Below, in pieces: positions 22,188 to 34,192 of a DNA stretch of 64,000 nucleotides; the first letter of the stretch is position 1, and each line of letters begins with the position of its first letter. Source of the DNA: Gordius sp. MW1. Lineage: Eukaryota > Nematomorpha > Gordioida > Gordea > Gordiidae. The notes beneath the pieces were generated by a model that was given only the letters and a program-made list of their open reading frames with translations, was not told the DNA's origin and did no database searches. The stretch covers positions 9,207,835 through 9,271,834 of the forward strand of contig OZ038527.1 in assembly GCA_964036665.1 (NCBI GenBank), given 5' to 3'. The position numbers and the translations under genes are program-made.

Positions 22188-22591
22188 TTGTTAATATCCC
22201 TGCTCCACTTTTTTGTACCCTTACAAATCATTTATACAAAACTTATACCATGTGAAATTTTCTATATTGTTTCAACTACATCATTTTGTTTTATTTATGA
22301 ATAAATTTTATTTATTTTATGTCCTATAAACATGAGGGGACATATTTATTGATGTGATGTTAATAGAAAAAATACACAAAGTGGTAGAAGTTTGTCCAAC
22401 GTTTATGAGGGAAAATTTGTTTAATTGTGTTTGACCCATGGTCGTATTTAGGTTTTGGATTGGGGGGGGGGCAAAACATAAATATTTTTTATTCTTAAAG
22501 GTGTGTGTAGGAAAATTTTTTTGTCCCCCCCCCTATTAGACCAGCTCAGCCCCCCCAAGGCAAAAAGGCTAGCTACGCCACTGGATGAAGT

Positions 22592-24274
22592 TTAAACCTT
22601 CTAAGGACTTATATAAATTACAATTAATTTCCGAAAATCTTAAGTTTAATTCTGCGATTATTCTATCGATGATAGGATAATATAAATCAATTTTGAAATC
22701 AATTAAAGAATTAGTAGATTCAAAAGAGTAAAATGTGTCATACTTTTTTGGGTTTTTAATACGTTTAGAAGGTAATAAATCAAAAATTGCAGCTAAATCT
22801 TTTGCTTTATTATGAAGAATTTGATAGTGGTCCTCATTTCTAATATCATTTAAAGTTAATATTAGGCTATTAACCGTTGTAATTGCATTTATTAAACACA
22901 TATTTGGGCTTTGAAACTCGTTCTGAACTTTTTCAACAATTTCAAAAATATATTGAAATATTATTAAATTCGGAATTGTATCAAAAGACAAAAGGTTATG
23001 TAAAATCCCATTGGCTTGAGCCATGTCTTTTGTCCTTTCTAAATTTTTAAGATAATTAATTATTGCAGAATAATTATGCAAAAGTCCCATCATCGATTTT
23101 AATTTACTAGTCCATCTCACTGCACCAGGCAATTCAATGGTTTTATGCTTAATATTTAACATCTCTTGCATATTTTTTAGTCCCTCATGGTGGACAGCTG
23201 AAACTGAAAAAAAATTATGCACATTATGTAATATACTAAAAAAGGTATTGGCAGAAGGGATTGTGGAGCAAATTGTCATCAAAACCAAATTTAATCTATG
23301 AGCATAGCAATGCACATATAAAGCCAATGGATTTGATTTACGAAAATGGCTTGCACACCAATCTTTTCTCCCTTCATTACTGAAGCCCCATCATAAGTCT
23401 GAGCAACACATATTGCTTTTAAATTAATATTAATAAAAAATTCTTGTATCTTATTAACAATTGATAATGCATCAAAGCTTTCAAGGGGCAAAAACCCTAA
23501 AAAATATTCTTTAGGTGTGTCATTGGATTCAACAAAACGTACACAAACACTAAGTTGTTCTGTGCATCCCACATCTCTAGTTTCATCTAAAATTAGTGAA
23601 TAAAAATTTGAAATATTTAATTTTGATATAATATTATTACGGACCATTTCAGCCATTTCATTTAATAGTTCATTTTGAATCTCTGGTGATGTGTAAGTAC
23701 AATTTAAGGGAGGGTTGTAGGTTTGTAAAAAGGGGTCATAAGATTTTAATAAAGACAAGGTTTCTAAAAATACACCTTTTTTAGGTGCTGTTTGCCCAGC
23801 CCTATGAGCCCTTAAAGGAAGCTCTAATTTTGAAACCATTTTTAATACACTTATTATACGTGTAAGATATTTACGCCTTTCAAGAATCTGAGCCTTAGTA
23901 GAGGTTTCGAACTTTTCCATTATGGTCCCTGATATAAACGTTGCCTGAAAATAACTCCAAGCTTGCATACTATCAAGATGATGCGAAGATTTTGCATGTG
24001 CATTGAACGTTTCTATCGCCTTTTTCCATTTGTTGAAACCGATTGTGATATATTTCAGCTCCATATGGTTTGCAGATAAATTCCCAAAAGCCCGACATGG
24101 AAAGCAGAAGGCACAGTTTTTGCCTTCATTGTACTCTAACCATCGAAAGCTGACATACCAGCTTGCCTGGAAAGCCCTTCTGTTCCCTTTTTTGGATTTG
24201 GGTGGTGTAAATGGGAAATCTATTTTTGGTTGATTAGGCCCCTTCAATTTCATTTCATCCTCTAAATATATCAT
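22592..24274 (-). pseudogene. hAT transposase (ZMYM1/TTF-finger type) of copy B, 5' and central parts
   Basis: Reading starts at ATG 24274 (MIYLEDEMKLKGPN). N-terminal TTF-type zinc finger: FQASWYVSFRWLEY then CAFCFPCRAF and HAKSSHH. The hAT core follows (DUF4371-like): YSLILDETRDVGCTEQLSVC with the catalytic Asp in LDET, then QTYDGASVMKG. One frameshift near 23330 separates this from the next block, ALYVHCYAHRLNLVL, GAVRWTSKL. The same frameshift exists in copy A. The frame then runs to the point where copy A is inserted (22592). C-terminal dimerisation residues are found across the insertion at 15783-15374. Confidence 0.9.
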
Positions 24275-26099
24275 TACACTTAACACTTCGTAGAATAGGT
24301 AGGGTCATGCTCATGGTGACCCCAACAGTTAAAAAAAACTGTACAACTAGTTAATTATTTTTATGGTTTTGTTATTTCAGGAGCTTAATGAAGTTTAAAA
24401 TACAGAGTGTTTTCGATGCCCAAAAAAACTTTCAATATTTTTTTAAAATATTACCAAAAAACATTATTCTTTAATCTTAACCTATTTGTAGAAATAATTT
24501 TATAAACATCATTTCCTTATTTGAGACATTTAAATTGGAAACTTAGTAACATGTTTATTTTTCTTTGGGGTATTGCAAATTAATCACATAGAGGAAAATG
24601 GGCGTTGTAAGGATGTAAATAAAATATAAATTCTTTAAATACCCAATTATTGAATATTAATTACTGTACTGATATAATGCTTTTAGTTTTAAATTTGAAA
24701 AGTGTACATTATAAAACTGATATTATTTGATATAAAAATAAATATAATAGTTTACTTGATAAGGTAGAATTTTTTGAAACTGGATCATTATTACTGCTGT
24801 CATTGTCATTCTCCTTTTCTATATATTTGAATTTGAATAAATAAATGAAAACACTAACTGAGGAGTTTAAACTTTATAGTTAATATTATTGTAGCTTAGC
24901 ATTAAATAGACTAAATTAGATCGATTAACTTATATTACTAATATCCATTTAAAAAATACTTAATTAAAACTTTTTGGGCATTGGACTATTTTAAGGATGT
25001 AAATAATAAATAAATTATAACCAATTATTCAAATAAAATTAATTTCCTGGTATAAAATAATATAATTTTAAATTTTGAAAAGCATACATACATTACATTT
25101 TAAAATACTGATATTATTTTAGTTTACTTGATGTTGATGTGGAATTTTTTGAAACTGGATCATGGTGGTTATCATTTTTATTATAACTTCTGCTATTAAA
25201 TTTATTGTTGTCTGAAAGCCAATTAAGTTGTTTGAAAATCTTAACTATACTTTTATTTTTATGATTGGAATTTTCTAGAATGCCATTTTCAATTAAATAA
25301 GTAAGACCTTCTTCAGTGTAACCTAATTTATGGCTTTGAAATTATTTAATATAATTAATTACTCGAGGTTGATGAGGATAAAGAGCTATTACTATTATTG
25401 TCAATTTCAATGTAATTTTCCTTTTCATTTTCTATAAATTTGAATTTGAATAAATGAATGAAAGCACTAACACTAAGTAAATATAAATACCTTTCGGCAC
25501 TGCATTTTTTTCACCTAATATTATATTTATATAAACCTAATAATAAAATTTTAAATACCTGTTTGTAAGGGCTTTAAAAAGATGTTGAGCTTTAATTGCT
25601 TCTGCTTGCTATTGCTATTCATAAATTAATAAAAGTAAAGTGGAAAAGGAAATTAAATCAATTATAAAAAACTCGGGTTTTAAATTAATATTAATTACAT
25701 ATTAAATTATGTCAATGTCAACTCAACAATATGATACAATTTTCACCCTTTATTGTCTTATAAAGTATCTTTATTTTTATTGTAATATTATATTATAATT
25801 AAAACTTTTATTCAGATACAATAATAATAATCTTTATATTGTTTCTTAATTAAGATAAAAAAAATAATGGCGTAAGGGGCCCGGGGGCCCAAGATTTTTC
25901 CCTTGGGGGGGGGGGCCCATGGGGCCCAGTTTTTGCTCTGGGGGGGGGGGCGGGCCCCCCCCCTTAGCTACGCCACTGGGGTTAACCCGTTTGCCCTACC
26001 CTATAAATAAACTTCTTAATAAATAAAATTTAGTTCAGTTAGTCAATTTGTGCTCTTAAAACTTACTTTTTTTAATAAAAAACAATAATTTATCAATAG

Positions 26100-26680
26100 A
26101 ATTTAAATGTAATTTATGGAAATTTTTTTTAATTTAAAGCAAAAAAAGAAAGGTATAGAAATTGATTATTATAAAATAAGTAATAGCTTTGTGATAGCAA
26201 CGAGTGATAAGGGAATAATAAAGACGAATCGGGGAAGCTTTGTTAAACCAAATAAGATTTAAAAAATTTAAATGATATTAGAAAGAAATTTAATACTTGT
26301 ATGCATTGTGTTAATTTGGGCATGATTTGTATTATATATAGACGGCACATGTGAATTACGAACAATGAAAGGGCTACATAAATATAAATACTTCAATCCT
26401 TTCCATGAATGTAGCTAGGGCTAGGGATTTGATGGAAATAGAGTGGTTTGCGCAAAAATTATAGAAATAACTTAGGGACGGATAGCGAAATCAAGTTTCT
26501 TAACTCTTTTAGCATTTTCATATCAATCAAATAAAAAAGTAACAAAATAATACATTATCTAAAAAATTTAATTAAGCCCAAATTGCCCGAATCATCGTGC
26601 CCGCCCGGGTTCGTCCGAAAATAAAAATTTAGGAGAGTTGCCCTACCCGGCCCGATGGGTAGCAGGTTTCTATCAAATAT
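26100..26680 (-). mobile_element. Truncated copy of the CAGAGGTCAG family
   Basis: Reversed, it follows the interior of 21390-22187 (CACATGTGAATTACGAACAA, GATAAGGGAATAATAAA) up to the GC array (CGTGCCCGCCCGGG, CTACCCGGCCCGATGGG). It lacks both recognisable terminal CAGAGGTCAG ends. Confidence 0.75.
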
Positions 26681-26824
26681 ATTTGTACATTTTTTTCTAA
26701 TGTAAAACTTTTTGCCATTAAATCACGACGTATTTTATTACTTGCTATGCAATTTATGGGCACACTTTCCATTTGTTTATGTCACGCATCCGCGTCCGCA
26801 CCGAACGTGTCGTTTATTTTTTAA

Positions 26825-26865
26825 TTTTAAGTCTGTGGGTTCGAATCCCGGCGACCGCCTTTTTT
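26825..26865 (+). pseudogene. tRNA-like 3' fragment followed by a T run
   Basis: GTGGGTTCGAATCCCGGCGA has the form of a tRNA T-arm (B box GGTTCGAATCC), continues into a possible acceptor strand and ends in seven T. No matching 5' acceptor strand or anticodon arm is found in the 80 bases upstream. It is more likely a tRNA-derived SINE piece or truncated tRNA than a gene. Confidence 0.35.
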
Positions 26866-26929
26866 TTAATTTTTTTCTAAATTAATATATTGTTCTTGTT
26901 AATAACATTGATAATATGGCTTTTTGGCC

Positions 26930-27265
26930 GTCCGCTGTCTGCTGACCAATAGAAAAAATGACTATTGGCCAAATTGTGAATCGAAATTTTTTTTCGTTTT
27001 TTTTACTCTTATGTTTTTATATCCTCTAATACCGTGTCGTGGCTGCTGACCATTGGAAAAAATGACCATTGACCAAAGTGTGAATCAAAAATTTTTTTTC
27101 TCGTTTTTTTTGACTGACGTATTTATAGACCGTTTCTTGGTACTGACCAATGGAAAAAAATAACCATTGACAAAAGTGTGAATCGACATTTTTTTCTTTT
27201 TTTTTACTTTTATGTATATATAGACCGTCTCTTGATACTGACCAATGGAACAATTTAGCACCTGT
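26930..27265 (+). repeat. Tandem repeat, about four units of 95-106 bp (repeat W)
   Basis: Units begin near 26941, 27047, 27140 and 27236 with CTGACCAATGGAAAAAATGA-like sequence, followed by TTGGCCAAAGTGTGAATCGA and a T run. Single or partial units occur at 10930-11060 and 56810-56920. Confidence 0.8.
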
Positions 27266-27327
27266 AAATTTTTTGAGATATACTTACGATACCTGTGACA
27301 TTTTTAGAAGCGCGGTCGTAACAGGCA

Positions 27328-28620
27328 ATAGCGGAGCTATTGCATGTCGCTGTTCGTTCCGTAGCAAGCCCATTATTCTTATTCAATTAATTTTTTATTA
27401 TTCTCCATTAATAAAGCAAGTTTTTCAATTTTATTACTGTATTAATTGCTATGCAATTTATATTTTGGTTTATTATTAATTGCTATGCAATTTTCAATTG
27501 TTTTATGCCTAATATTGTAATTTGCAACTTTTTATGTTTGATATTAAGTTTATTAATTATATTGTTTGGGCTTTATTCTATACTTTAATAAGTATAGATT
27601 TAACGAATGATCCTCCCTCAGTGAGGGAGAATGTATTTTATAGGATTCGTAACCACTAATATATTTTTCCCAATTTTATTTCCACAAAACAAATCTTTTA
27701 TTAATGAATTTTACAAACAATTCCTTCTTTTATAGTGGGAATAATAATGATGATCGTTGACGTAAAATAGGTAAACAATACAATAACGATCGGGGGGGGG
27801 GTGATTGAAGATGTAAATATGTAAACAATACCATCACGATCGGGGAGGGGGATTATAACAAACAAACGCGCAACAATAATAAAGATGGGGGGATTAGGAC
27901 TGCGTGACAATAAATTTGAAGAGTCATACAACTAGCAAGGGGAGGGTAATAAAACTTAAAAGGGAAATTGAACAAGTGCCAAGAAGAGTAATTAAAACAC
28001 GAAAAGAACTAAGCAACCTAAGCGGGGAAAGGGGGAAAACGTTTATTGGCGTTATGCCACAGGCTTTAAGTTATGCAATTTTTAATTGATTTTATAAGCC
28101 ATCCTAGCAATTATCCATTAATAAAGTAATTTTTTAAATTTTATTATTACTGTATTAATTGCTATGCAATTTAAACTATATGCCTATTCATTTTGCTATG
28201 TAATTTATGGGTTTTATGCTACTTTCCTTGACGCTAAGATCATCCAATCAATAAAGCCTTTCTACTCACGTGACAAGACACTACGTGCCCAAACATACAT
28301 ACATCAAACTATTGATATATTTAAATCTGGTTCAGTAGGCGATTTTTCAGTTCGCGATCATTGAACACGTGACTGCAACATAATCATTATGCAAATTAAA
28401 AATTAAAATAATATAGTATAAATATGATATAATACCATAAATATAATACAATAAAATAAATATTATACAACAGATTAAATACAATATAATATATATTACA
28501 TTATACAATAAATATAACCCTAACCCTAATTGGTTGTCGCCTAACAGGTCAATCGCCAACAGTACAGAGGCGATATATTTAATTTAATTGCTATGCAATT
28601 TATCGCTTCTGCACAGCCTC
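27328..28620. repeat. Cluster of AATTGCTATGCAATT dyads and flanking repeats
   Basis: The dyad motif occurs at about 27444, 27478, 28157, 28191 (variant) and 28587. The preceding about 60 bp (CCATTAATAAAG..TTTTATTACTGTATT) is shared by the 27444 and 28157 copies. A hairpin GCAATAGCGGAGCTATTGC lies at about 27328. Open frames here are short and unconvincing. Confidence 0.6.
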
Positions 28621-29074
28621 CATTTTTTGCATCGTCACAACGACTAATCATATTTATCCAAAATTTTGCACACTATCAGGATGTGTCATAACATAAAATT
28701 TAAATAACCCATCATCTTATCACAAAATAGCAATTAATAATTCCATTTTTTAATTTATATTAGTTATTTATCAATGATGTTAGAAGACATTCAGCATTCT
28801 ACTTAATAGTAAGTAAAATAGCAATTAATATATGAGAACAAATTATTGTGCTCAGTAATTAATTCATTTTTTCCTCAGTAGAATAAACAAATGCTCAGTA
28901 GAATAATTAAATGCTCAGTAAAATAATTAAATGCTCAGTAAATAATTTAATGTCCAGTAATTTAATTATTTGTTTAATATAATATTCATTTGTTCAGTTT
29001 TTTATTCAAATCTTGCTCAGTAATTTTTTTATTTATGCAAAGTAACTACGAATTAGTTTTTAAAATAAAATCCT

Positions 29075-29150
29075 AGAGCGAGATTCGAACCCAAGATATA
29101 TAAGTAAGAGTCTTGCGTGTTTCCATGGAGTCAAAGTGCTCGCCTGAAAA
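29075..29150 (-). pseudogene. tRNA-like T-arm sequence
   Basis: On the minus strand TTGGGTTCGAATCTCGCTCT resembles a T-arm with acceptor continuation. The rest of the cloverleaf is degenerate and the 5' acceptor does not pair. It may be a SINE head. It lies between the left MULE flank and its coding region. Confidence 0.3.
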
Positions 29151-29339
29151 TGGTTTATTTTTGTTTATATGTTAATTAAAATAAATTTTATTTCAGAAAC
29201 TACTTCATATTTAGCGCTCATTTTAAATTCAACTCGATGAACTCGGAAGCTACATTCTCTGGTTAACCTTATGAATCTGACAGCGAAGAAGTTGTTGTAG
29301 ATAAAAAACAGAATAGATTGCCACGTAAACGCACCAATT

Positions 29340-30556
29340 ATTTGAAAGAAGATTGCCACCTATGAAAATGCAGAGGAAGCTAAAACTTTTGTGGATAAAG
29401 CCTGGGGCTAATGGTACAAAAATAACACTGAGGAAGGTATGAAAGTTTATTACAGGTAAAATATTTTTATCTTATATAATGACTTTTAATTTTTAAGGTG
29501 TAACAAAGCCAAATACAGAGGTCTGCAATGTGCCGCAAGATTGTACATTATGTATGAATCTGTACCTGATAAGGCGATAGTTTATGTTTCAACATTATTA
29601 CATACTCATCAAGAAGATACTAAAAATATAAAACTAAACACTGAATTAAAAGAAGAGATCCAAAAGTTATTTGATTTGGGCTTCAGGCCTAAATGAATAA
29701 TTTATAATCTTAACAAAATGGATTACAAAATTTTAATGTCCCAACTTAGAAATACATTAACAGCTTTAAGAAAGGAAAAATACGGTTTATCAATAATTAG
29801 TTTAGGAGAGTTAGAACAATGGCTAATTGATCATTCCTTAATACCCTCAGATGAAGCTGAACCCTATGTAGTTTCTTTTATGGTGTCCTATGAAGAATGT
29901 ACTTTTAAATTTTTTATGTCAACAAAGAGGTATTTTATCATTTTTCATCAGTTAGTTTTAGGCTTTTGAGGAATAGTGAACTTTCAGATATATTGCATGC
30001 TGATGCCACTTATAAAATTACTTGGCAAGGCTTCCCACTTTTAATAATTGGTACCACTGATTATGATAGACATTTTCATTTTTTTTGGAATGTCTCTCTG
30101 TACAAACGAAAGGGAAGAAGATTTCATATTTCTTTTTAACAGTTTAACTCTTGGGCTGAAGTCTTTAGATAATACAACTCCTAAATGTGATATTTTAGTT
30201 ACTGATGGGGCAAGTGCCATCCATAATGCATTTAAAATTGTTTTGGGAAGGACACAATAGTTATATCTTGGGCTCATGTCCGCAGAAATATTGACAAGAA
30301 GGTAATTATATACTTTAATACTATTACTAATTATTGATATAGGTTATACTAGCAGACAAAGTGTACCGGAAGGAAATTTTAAATGATATTGATACAATGC
30401 AATTTTCCATCAAAATATATGTGCAAACATGTAGTTGGGTTGGCAATTAAACTTAAATATTGCCAACCACTTAAAGAAGCCAAAAGTGTGCCTATAGGGC
30501 AAAAAAGAAAGCGAGGCAGACCCTTAAAGGCTAAATCAGTCTTTATTGTTCAGTAA
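29340..30556 (+). pseudogene. MULE transposase, frameshifted and with short introns
   Basis: N-terminal part: EDAKTF-like DKAWG, then VYYR joined over a 42-nt intron (29456-29497) to CNKAKYRGLQCAARLY. DDE core (30000-30240): DILHADATYKITWQGFPLLI, IGTTDYDRHFHFF, CDILVTDGASAIHNAF, then WAHVRRNIDKK. This is the MULE transposase domain with DATYK and TDGA Asp residues. A 41-nt intron (30302-30342) follows. The C-terminus has a SWIM-type zinc finger, FPSKYMCKHVVGLAI, with CxH, then GQKRKRGRPLK. Stops at about 29410 and 29696 and frame changes near 29960 and 30090 make this copy a pseudogene. Confidence 0.85.
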
Positions 30557-31205
30557 TGGTAAGTTTAGATTATTTAACCTTGAATATATAACAAATTTTA
30601 GGTTTTTGAAATGAAAGTTGTCTCCAGCAAAATTTGTCTATTTTTCAATTTAATTATTAATTATTATTATTAATCTGTATTTGTAAATATTTGTGATTAT
30701 ATTCAAATAAAAATTTTATATTTTCCCTTTGATTGATAAGTTTCAACAAAATTTGCAAAAAAATACATTATAAACATGTAAAATTTAAGAAGGGAAAGGC
30801 AGAGCATTTAGAATTGCAATTATAGGTCATTACTTTTTATAGCTTTTTTAACTTGCCATTTATTTATTTGAATTGAGAAAAGAAAGGACTTAAAGGGAAA
30901 AAAATTCAAGACACTAAGATACCTTATAACCTTTAAAAATTTAACAATTAAATAAACTATTTCAATTTCCACACACTCAATTTAACTTTATTTTTACAAA
31001 ATACTAGTGCTAGATTAAGATTGAGTATTATTTATTAAAATTACTGAGCATTTTTTTGAAAATACTAAGCATTTTGGATTTATAACTGAGCAATATTTAG
31101 ATTATTTACTGAGCATTTTTTGAATTTTTTACTAAGCACATTATTAAAATACTGAGCAAATTTTACTGAGCATTTTTGATTTTTTTACTGAGCATTTAAA
31201 TAACA

Positions 31206-34090
31206 TCCTTAATATATTATTAAGCATTATAAATTGAAAGTTGTTAGCAGTTTTACATACTATAATAAAAATAAAAATTTAAGGTTCATTTGCCTACAGT
31301 TAAGTAAAATATTTTTTTAATTGTTATGCAATTTATGGCTTTATAAAGGCAAGGTATTAAGGGTAAATTTCCATGTTCAAAAGAATTCAAGGTTTTGATC
31401 CATTTTAATATTTAACCTTTTGCTTAAACCGTATTCTTAAATAACATTAGATATTGTGTGGAATTCTGTTTATTGTCAAATATATAAGGACAAGACCTAA
31501 AAAAGCAGAGGATTGCTGTAGGCTCAGATATAATATTTTTATTCATCCCAATTAATTACTTTGAATAGATTGTTATAGATGATTAAAATAAACATTTTAC
31601 ACTTGTCCATGTGTTTCAAATATCATGAAACATCAACTCATCGACCACCAGCACTCTTCTGCCCCAAGAGCCTAGGAGCGGCCGCGATGCTTTGACAGCA
31701 GAAGGAATGGAAATGGAACTATTACGCTAATATTAATTAATTGTTTTAATTCATACCGTCACATGTAGTTTTTTTTATATTTTGCTCCAATTAACGCGCA
31801 CATGCATATCTTTTGATTAAACATAAGCAGTACAATGGCTCTTTTCCTCTGATCACTGTAAATCTACAAGCTAAAAGCATAGGAAACAATTAAAAATTAA
31901 AATTAATAAAATTTATTAGTCTGTCGCTGTCACATGAATGACATCTTTAGCTTCGCAGTAAGCGTTTACTGTCTTTTTTTTATACAAAAACTAGCCTCCT
32001 AAAAATTTCTAATTCACAAAATATATCCTTTATCTTAACCCATAGATATCCCTATTCTCCCCTATTAAATACCCTCCTTTCAATAACACTGGCGTTTACT
32101 GTTTTTTATTTTTATATTTTTTTTAGTTAGTATAGGGTTAACTAGGTAATAGGTAAAACTTTGTAGCTATAGATTGAGTCAAGTCGGGCATGAACTTTAG
32201 CTTTTGCCAGTAATATAATTTGCTATGCAATTATGGCGATTCCACATAAATTGCATAGCAAATATGCTTTGTCATTTCAACGCGATCGCAATTTTTGAAT
32301 GTTTACCTCGCATATAATTTTTATAGTAGTATATAGTTTCATTTAATAAAAGATATTATTAGCAAAAAAAATATCAAAGATTATTTCTACTATTTGGTAA
32401 TTTGGTATATAACTTTCACGATTTACCGCACCCCACACCCCTTACAAGATTCTTTAGATATATAGTTTTAAAAATGGGTTTGCCCCGTCCCTTTTTGCTT
32501 CTAAAACCGCTATCCACTAACCTAAACCCAAAATATAGTGCAAATTTTTCACCTTCATTTCACCGTGGCAATTAACATTCGCACCATAATCCATTTTTTT
32601 ACTTGCTAGATTAGGTAAAATGGTACGATTTCTTTGTTGCTTTGTTTATACTATACATATGGCATGATTTAAATAGAGTCTATAGTCAAAATTCAAATTA
32701 TGGGTCGCCTACACCAAATTGTTTAAATTTATAAAGTATCAAAAAAAACTCTAAATTAATTGTACGTTTTGGAAGAATGACTTTTGGCTTTTTCAAGGTC
32801 ATCCACTCTATTTGCTTTCCCTTCGCCATTTTGATTAGTTTAGAATTTGACAAATAAGAATGAGTGAAAAAAACCTATGCCTCAAAATAAGGTAAAACAT
32901 GCAATATGATAACTTTGTTTTTTGCATAAAAATATCAAAAAAGCTAAATTTTGTAAAAAACTGCTATTAAACATTTATTATTATTTTATTTAATGAGGTA
33001 AATTATTAATAAATAGTATATTTAAAAAAACAATTATAACGTTGTACGAGTATTATCTGACTCCCTGATTGACCATTGCCCCATCCCCCCACATAAGCAT
33101 TATTATTTCTTTCTACCCATCTCGCCCATAAATTGCCTAGCAAATTTGCTACGTTTATACGGAGTATAGATGTGTATGTATGTATAAGCCCCGATGACAA
33201 ACAAGAGCTTAGCTAAATCGGCAAGCTAAGATTGAGTCCCATCTAACACCATTGGTGCATCTCGGGCCACGCTAACCAAAGGTTACGTGTTCAGTTGTTA
33301 GTAGGTTAGTGGTTAATTTGTTAGTATACTAAAGCGAAGGTCAGTACTGTTAGTAAGAAGCACTAAAGTATAAGGATAAGCGGACCACGCATGAGACTAA
33401 TATAAGCAAATAAATATTAAGGATACGACACTTCCTTGAGATTGCGGTAAGAGGACTTGAAGGTTTTCCATTGTTCGCTAGAGCGTCGGCCTCGGGCTCA
33501 CGGAATGATGGTGTGGAAAGAAAGTCTTTTTACGATGTGGTTGGTTTGAGGAGCTACCGATTCTCCAATCAGATTGTGGTACTCGCTAGGAGGCTCTCCA
33601 TCCCTGGTTAGCTAGTTTGGGCGCCGGAAAAGTCTTTTTACGATGTGGTTGGTTTGAGGAGCTACCGATTCTCCAATCAGATTGTGGTACTCGCTAGGAG
33701 GCACTCCATCCCTGGTTAGCTAGTTTGGGCGCCGGATTGGGGAGTAAAAACAATACCCTAAATAGCCTAATGTACCAAAACGGAAAAACGAACTCCTAGA
33801 CAGACCCCCTTCCCCCCCCTCCCTCCAGGGACGAAGCCCCTGGTTTTATGTATCTAGTGTGTATTAATTTATTGGTTATACTTAAGAAATTACGAAAAAT
33901 TTTAGCCTTTCAAATTTAGTATCTTGAAAAAATGGTTTAATGTGAGATGATATCTTGTAAAATCGGCGTTAAATAAATTATTTCTTACTCAAATTTAATA
34001 CAATTCATTATGCCAATATATTCTGTGGCTTCTTCATTGCAATTAATATGTTTAATCTTACACTTTAAGGTCAGAATCAATTAAAATTAA
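31206..34090. other. Intergenic region with short repeats, no gene seen
   Basis: AT-rich sequence with dyad-motif copies at 31319, 32219, 32246 (inverted) and 33124 (degenerate, inverted). 31670-31690 is a GC-rich patch with adjoining CCTAGG and GCGGCCGC. 33200-33500 is unusually balanced in base composition but without a convincing frame. Confidence 0.5.
33521..33735 (+). repeat. Tandem duplication of 107 bp
   Basis: Units 33521-33627 and 33628-33735 start AAAGTCTTTTTACGATGTGG and end GGGCGCCGGA. They differ at about one base (GGCTCTCC versus GGCACTCC). GGGCGCCGGATTGGGGAG at the end resembles the LTR/primer-site junction of some LTR elements (TGGCGCC), but no LTR pair was found. Confidence 0.85.
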
Positions 34091-34192
34091 TTAACGCTGC
34101 CTGAATCACCTATCGACAATTTAAGGGAAGATACCTTTACCATCATTTTCGGGTTTTTTTACAAAAAATATTTACCATGCTTTGAAAGATTG

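Larger units (their letters stand above)
15792..22583 (+). mobile_element. Inner hAT transposon (copy A), inserted into copy B
   Basis: The left terminus CAGTGGCGTAGCTAGGGGG starts at 15792 and the right terminus CTAGCTACGCCACTG ends at 22583. Flanks are GATGAAGG (15784-15791) and GATGAAGT (22584-22591), an 8-bp duplication with one change. The broken outer copy is collinear across the site. After removing the two nested elements (17385-18318 and 21390-22187) and their duplications, its length is about 5,044 bp, nearly equal to copy B. Copy A is oriented opposite to B, so the region forms a multi-kilobase inverted repeat. Confidence 0.93.
14146..25978 (-). mobile_element. Outer hAT transposon (copy B), interrupted by a sister copy
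   Basis: Termini are CAGTGGCGTAGCTAG at 14146 and its inverted complement ending at 25978, flanked by 8-bp target duplications AGGTTAAC (14138-14145) and GGGTTAAC (25979-25986; one mismatch). Read on the minus strand the element runs 25978 to 22584, is interrupted by copy A (15792-22583), and resumes 15791 to 14146. Its own length is about 5,033 bp. Subterminal regions are long G/C runs. It encodes a ZMYM1-like/TTF-finger hAT transposase (24274 to about 22592, C-terminus in 15783-15374). These termini are typical of the hAT group with CAGTGGCG ends. Confidence 0.93.
28845..31205 (+). mobile_element. Mutator-like element with CTCAGTA-rich inverted flanks
   Basis: The left flank (28845-29045) contains at least seven CTCAGTA or GCTCAGTAA words. 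The right flank (31015-31205) has the complementary TACTGAGCATTT words in similar number. Between them lies a MULE transposase reading frame. The exact termini and a 9-bp duplication were not identified. The right side (30560-31000) is AT-rich with no other gene. Confidence 0.8.

Noticed and set aside
26760-26865. Complete tRNA gene ending in GGGTTCGAATCCC
   Set aside because: The T-arm is good, but no 5' acceptor strand, D-arm or anticodon arm can be paired in the upstream 80 bases.
26930-27265. CRISPR-like array because of regular repeats
   Set aside because: Units are directly adjacent diverged tandem copies with no unique spacers, in a eukaryotic genome.
29075-29150. Minus-strand tRNA gene
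   Set aside because: Only the T-arm is recognisable; the acceptor does not pair and the anticodon stem is broken.
31665-31695. Cloning-vector contamination because of adjoining CCTAGG and GCGGCCGC sites
   Set aside because: Flanking bases are ordinary genomic-looking sequence and no longer vector match is apparent; two rare sites can adjoin by chance.
33715-33760. LTR/primer-site junction (GGGCGCCGGATTGGGG)
   Set aside because: No second LTR, polypurine tract or retroelement protein lies nearby; the tandem duplication alone does not support an element.
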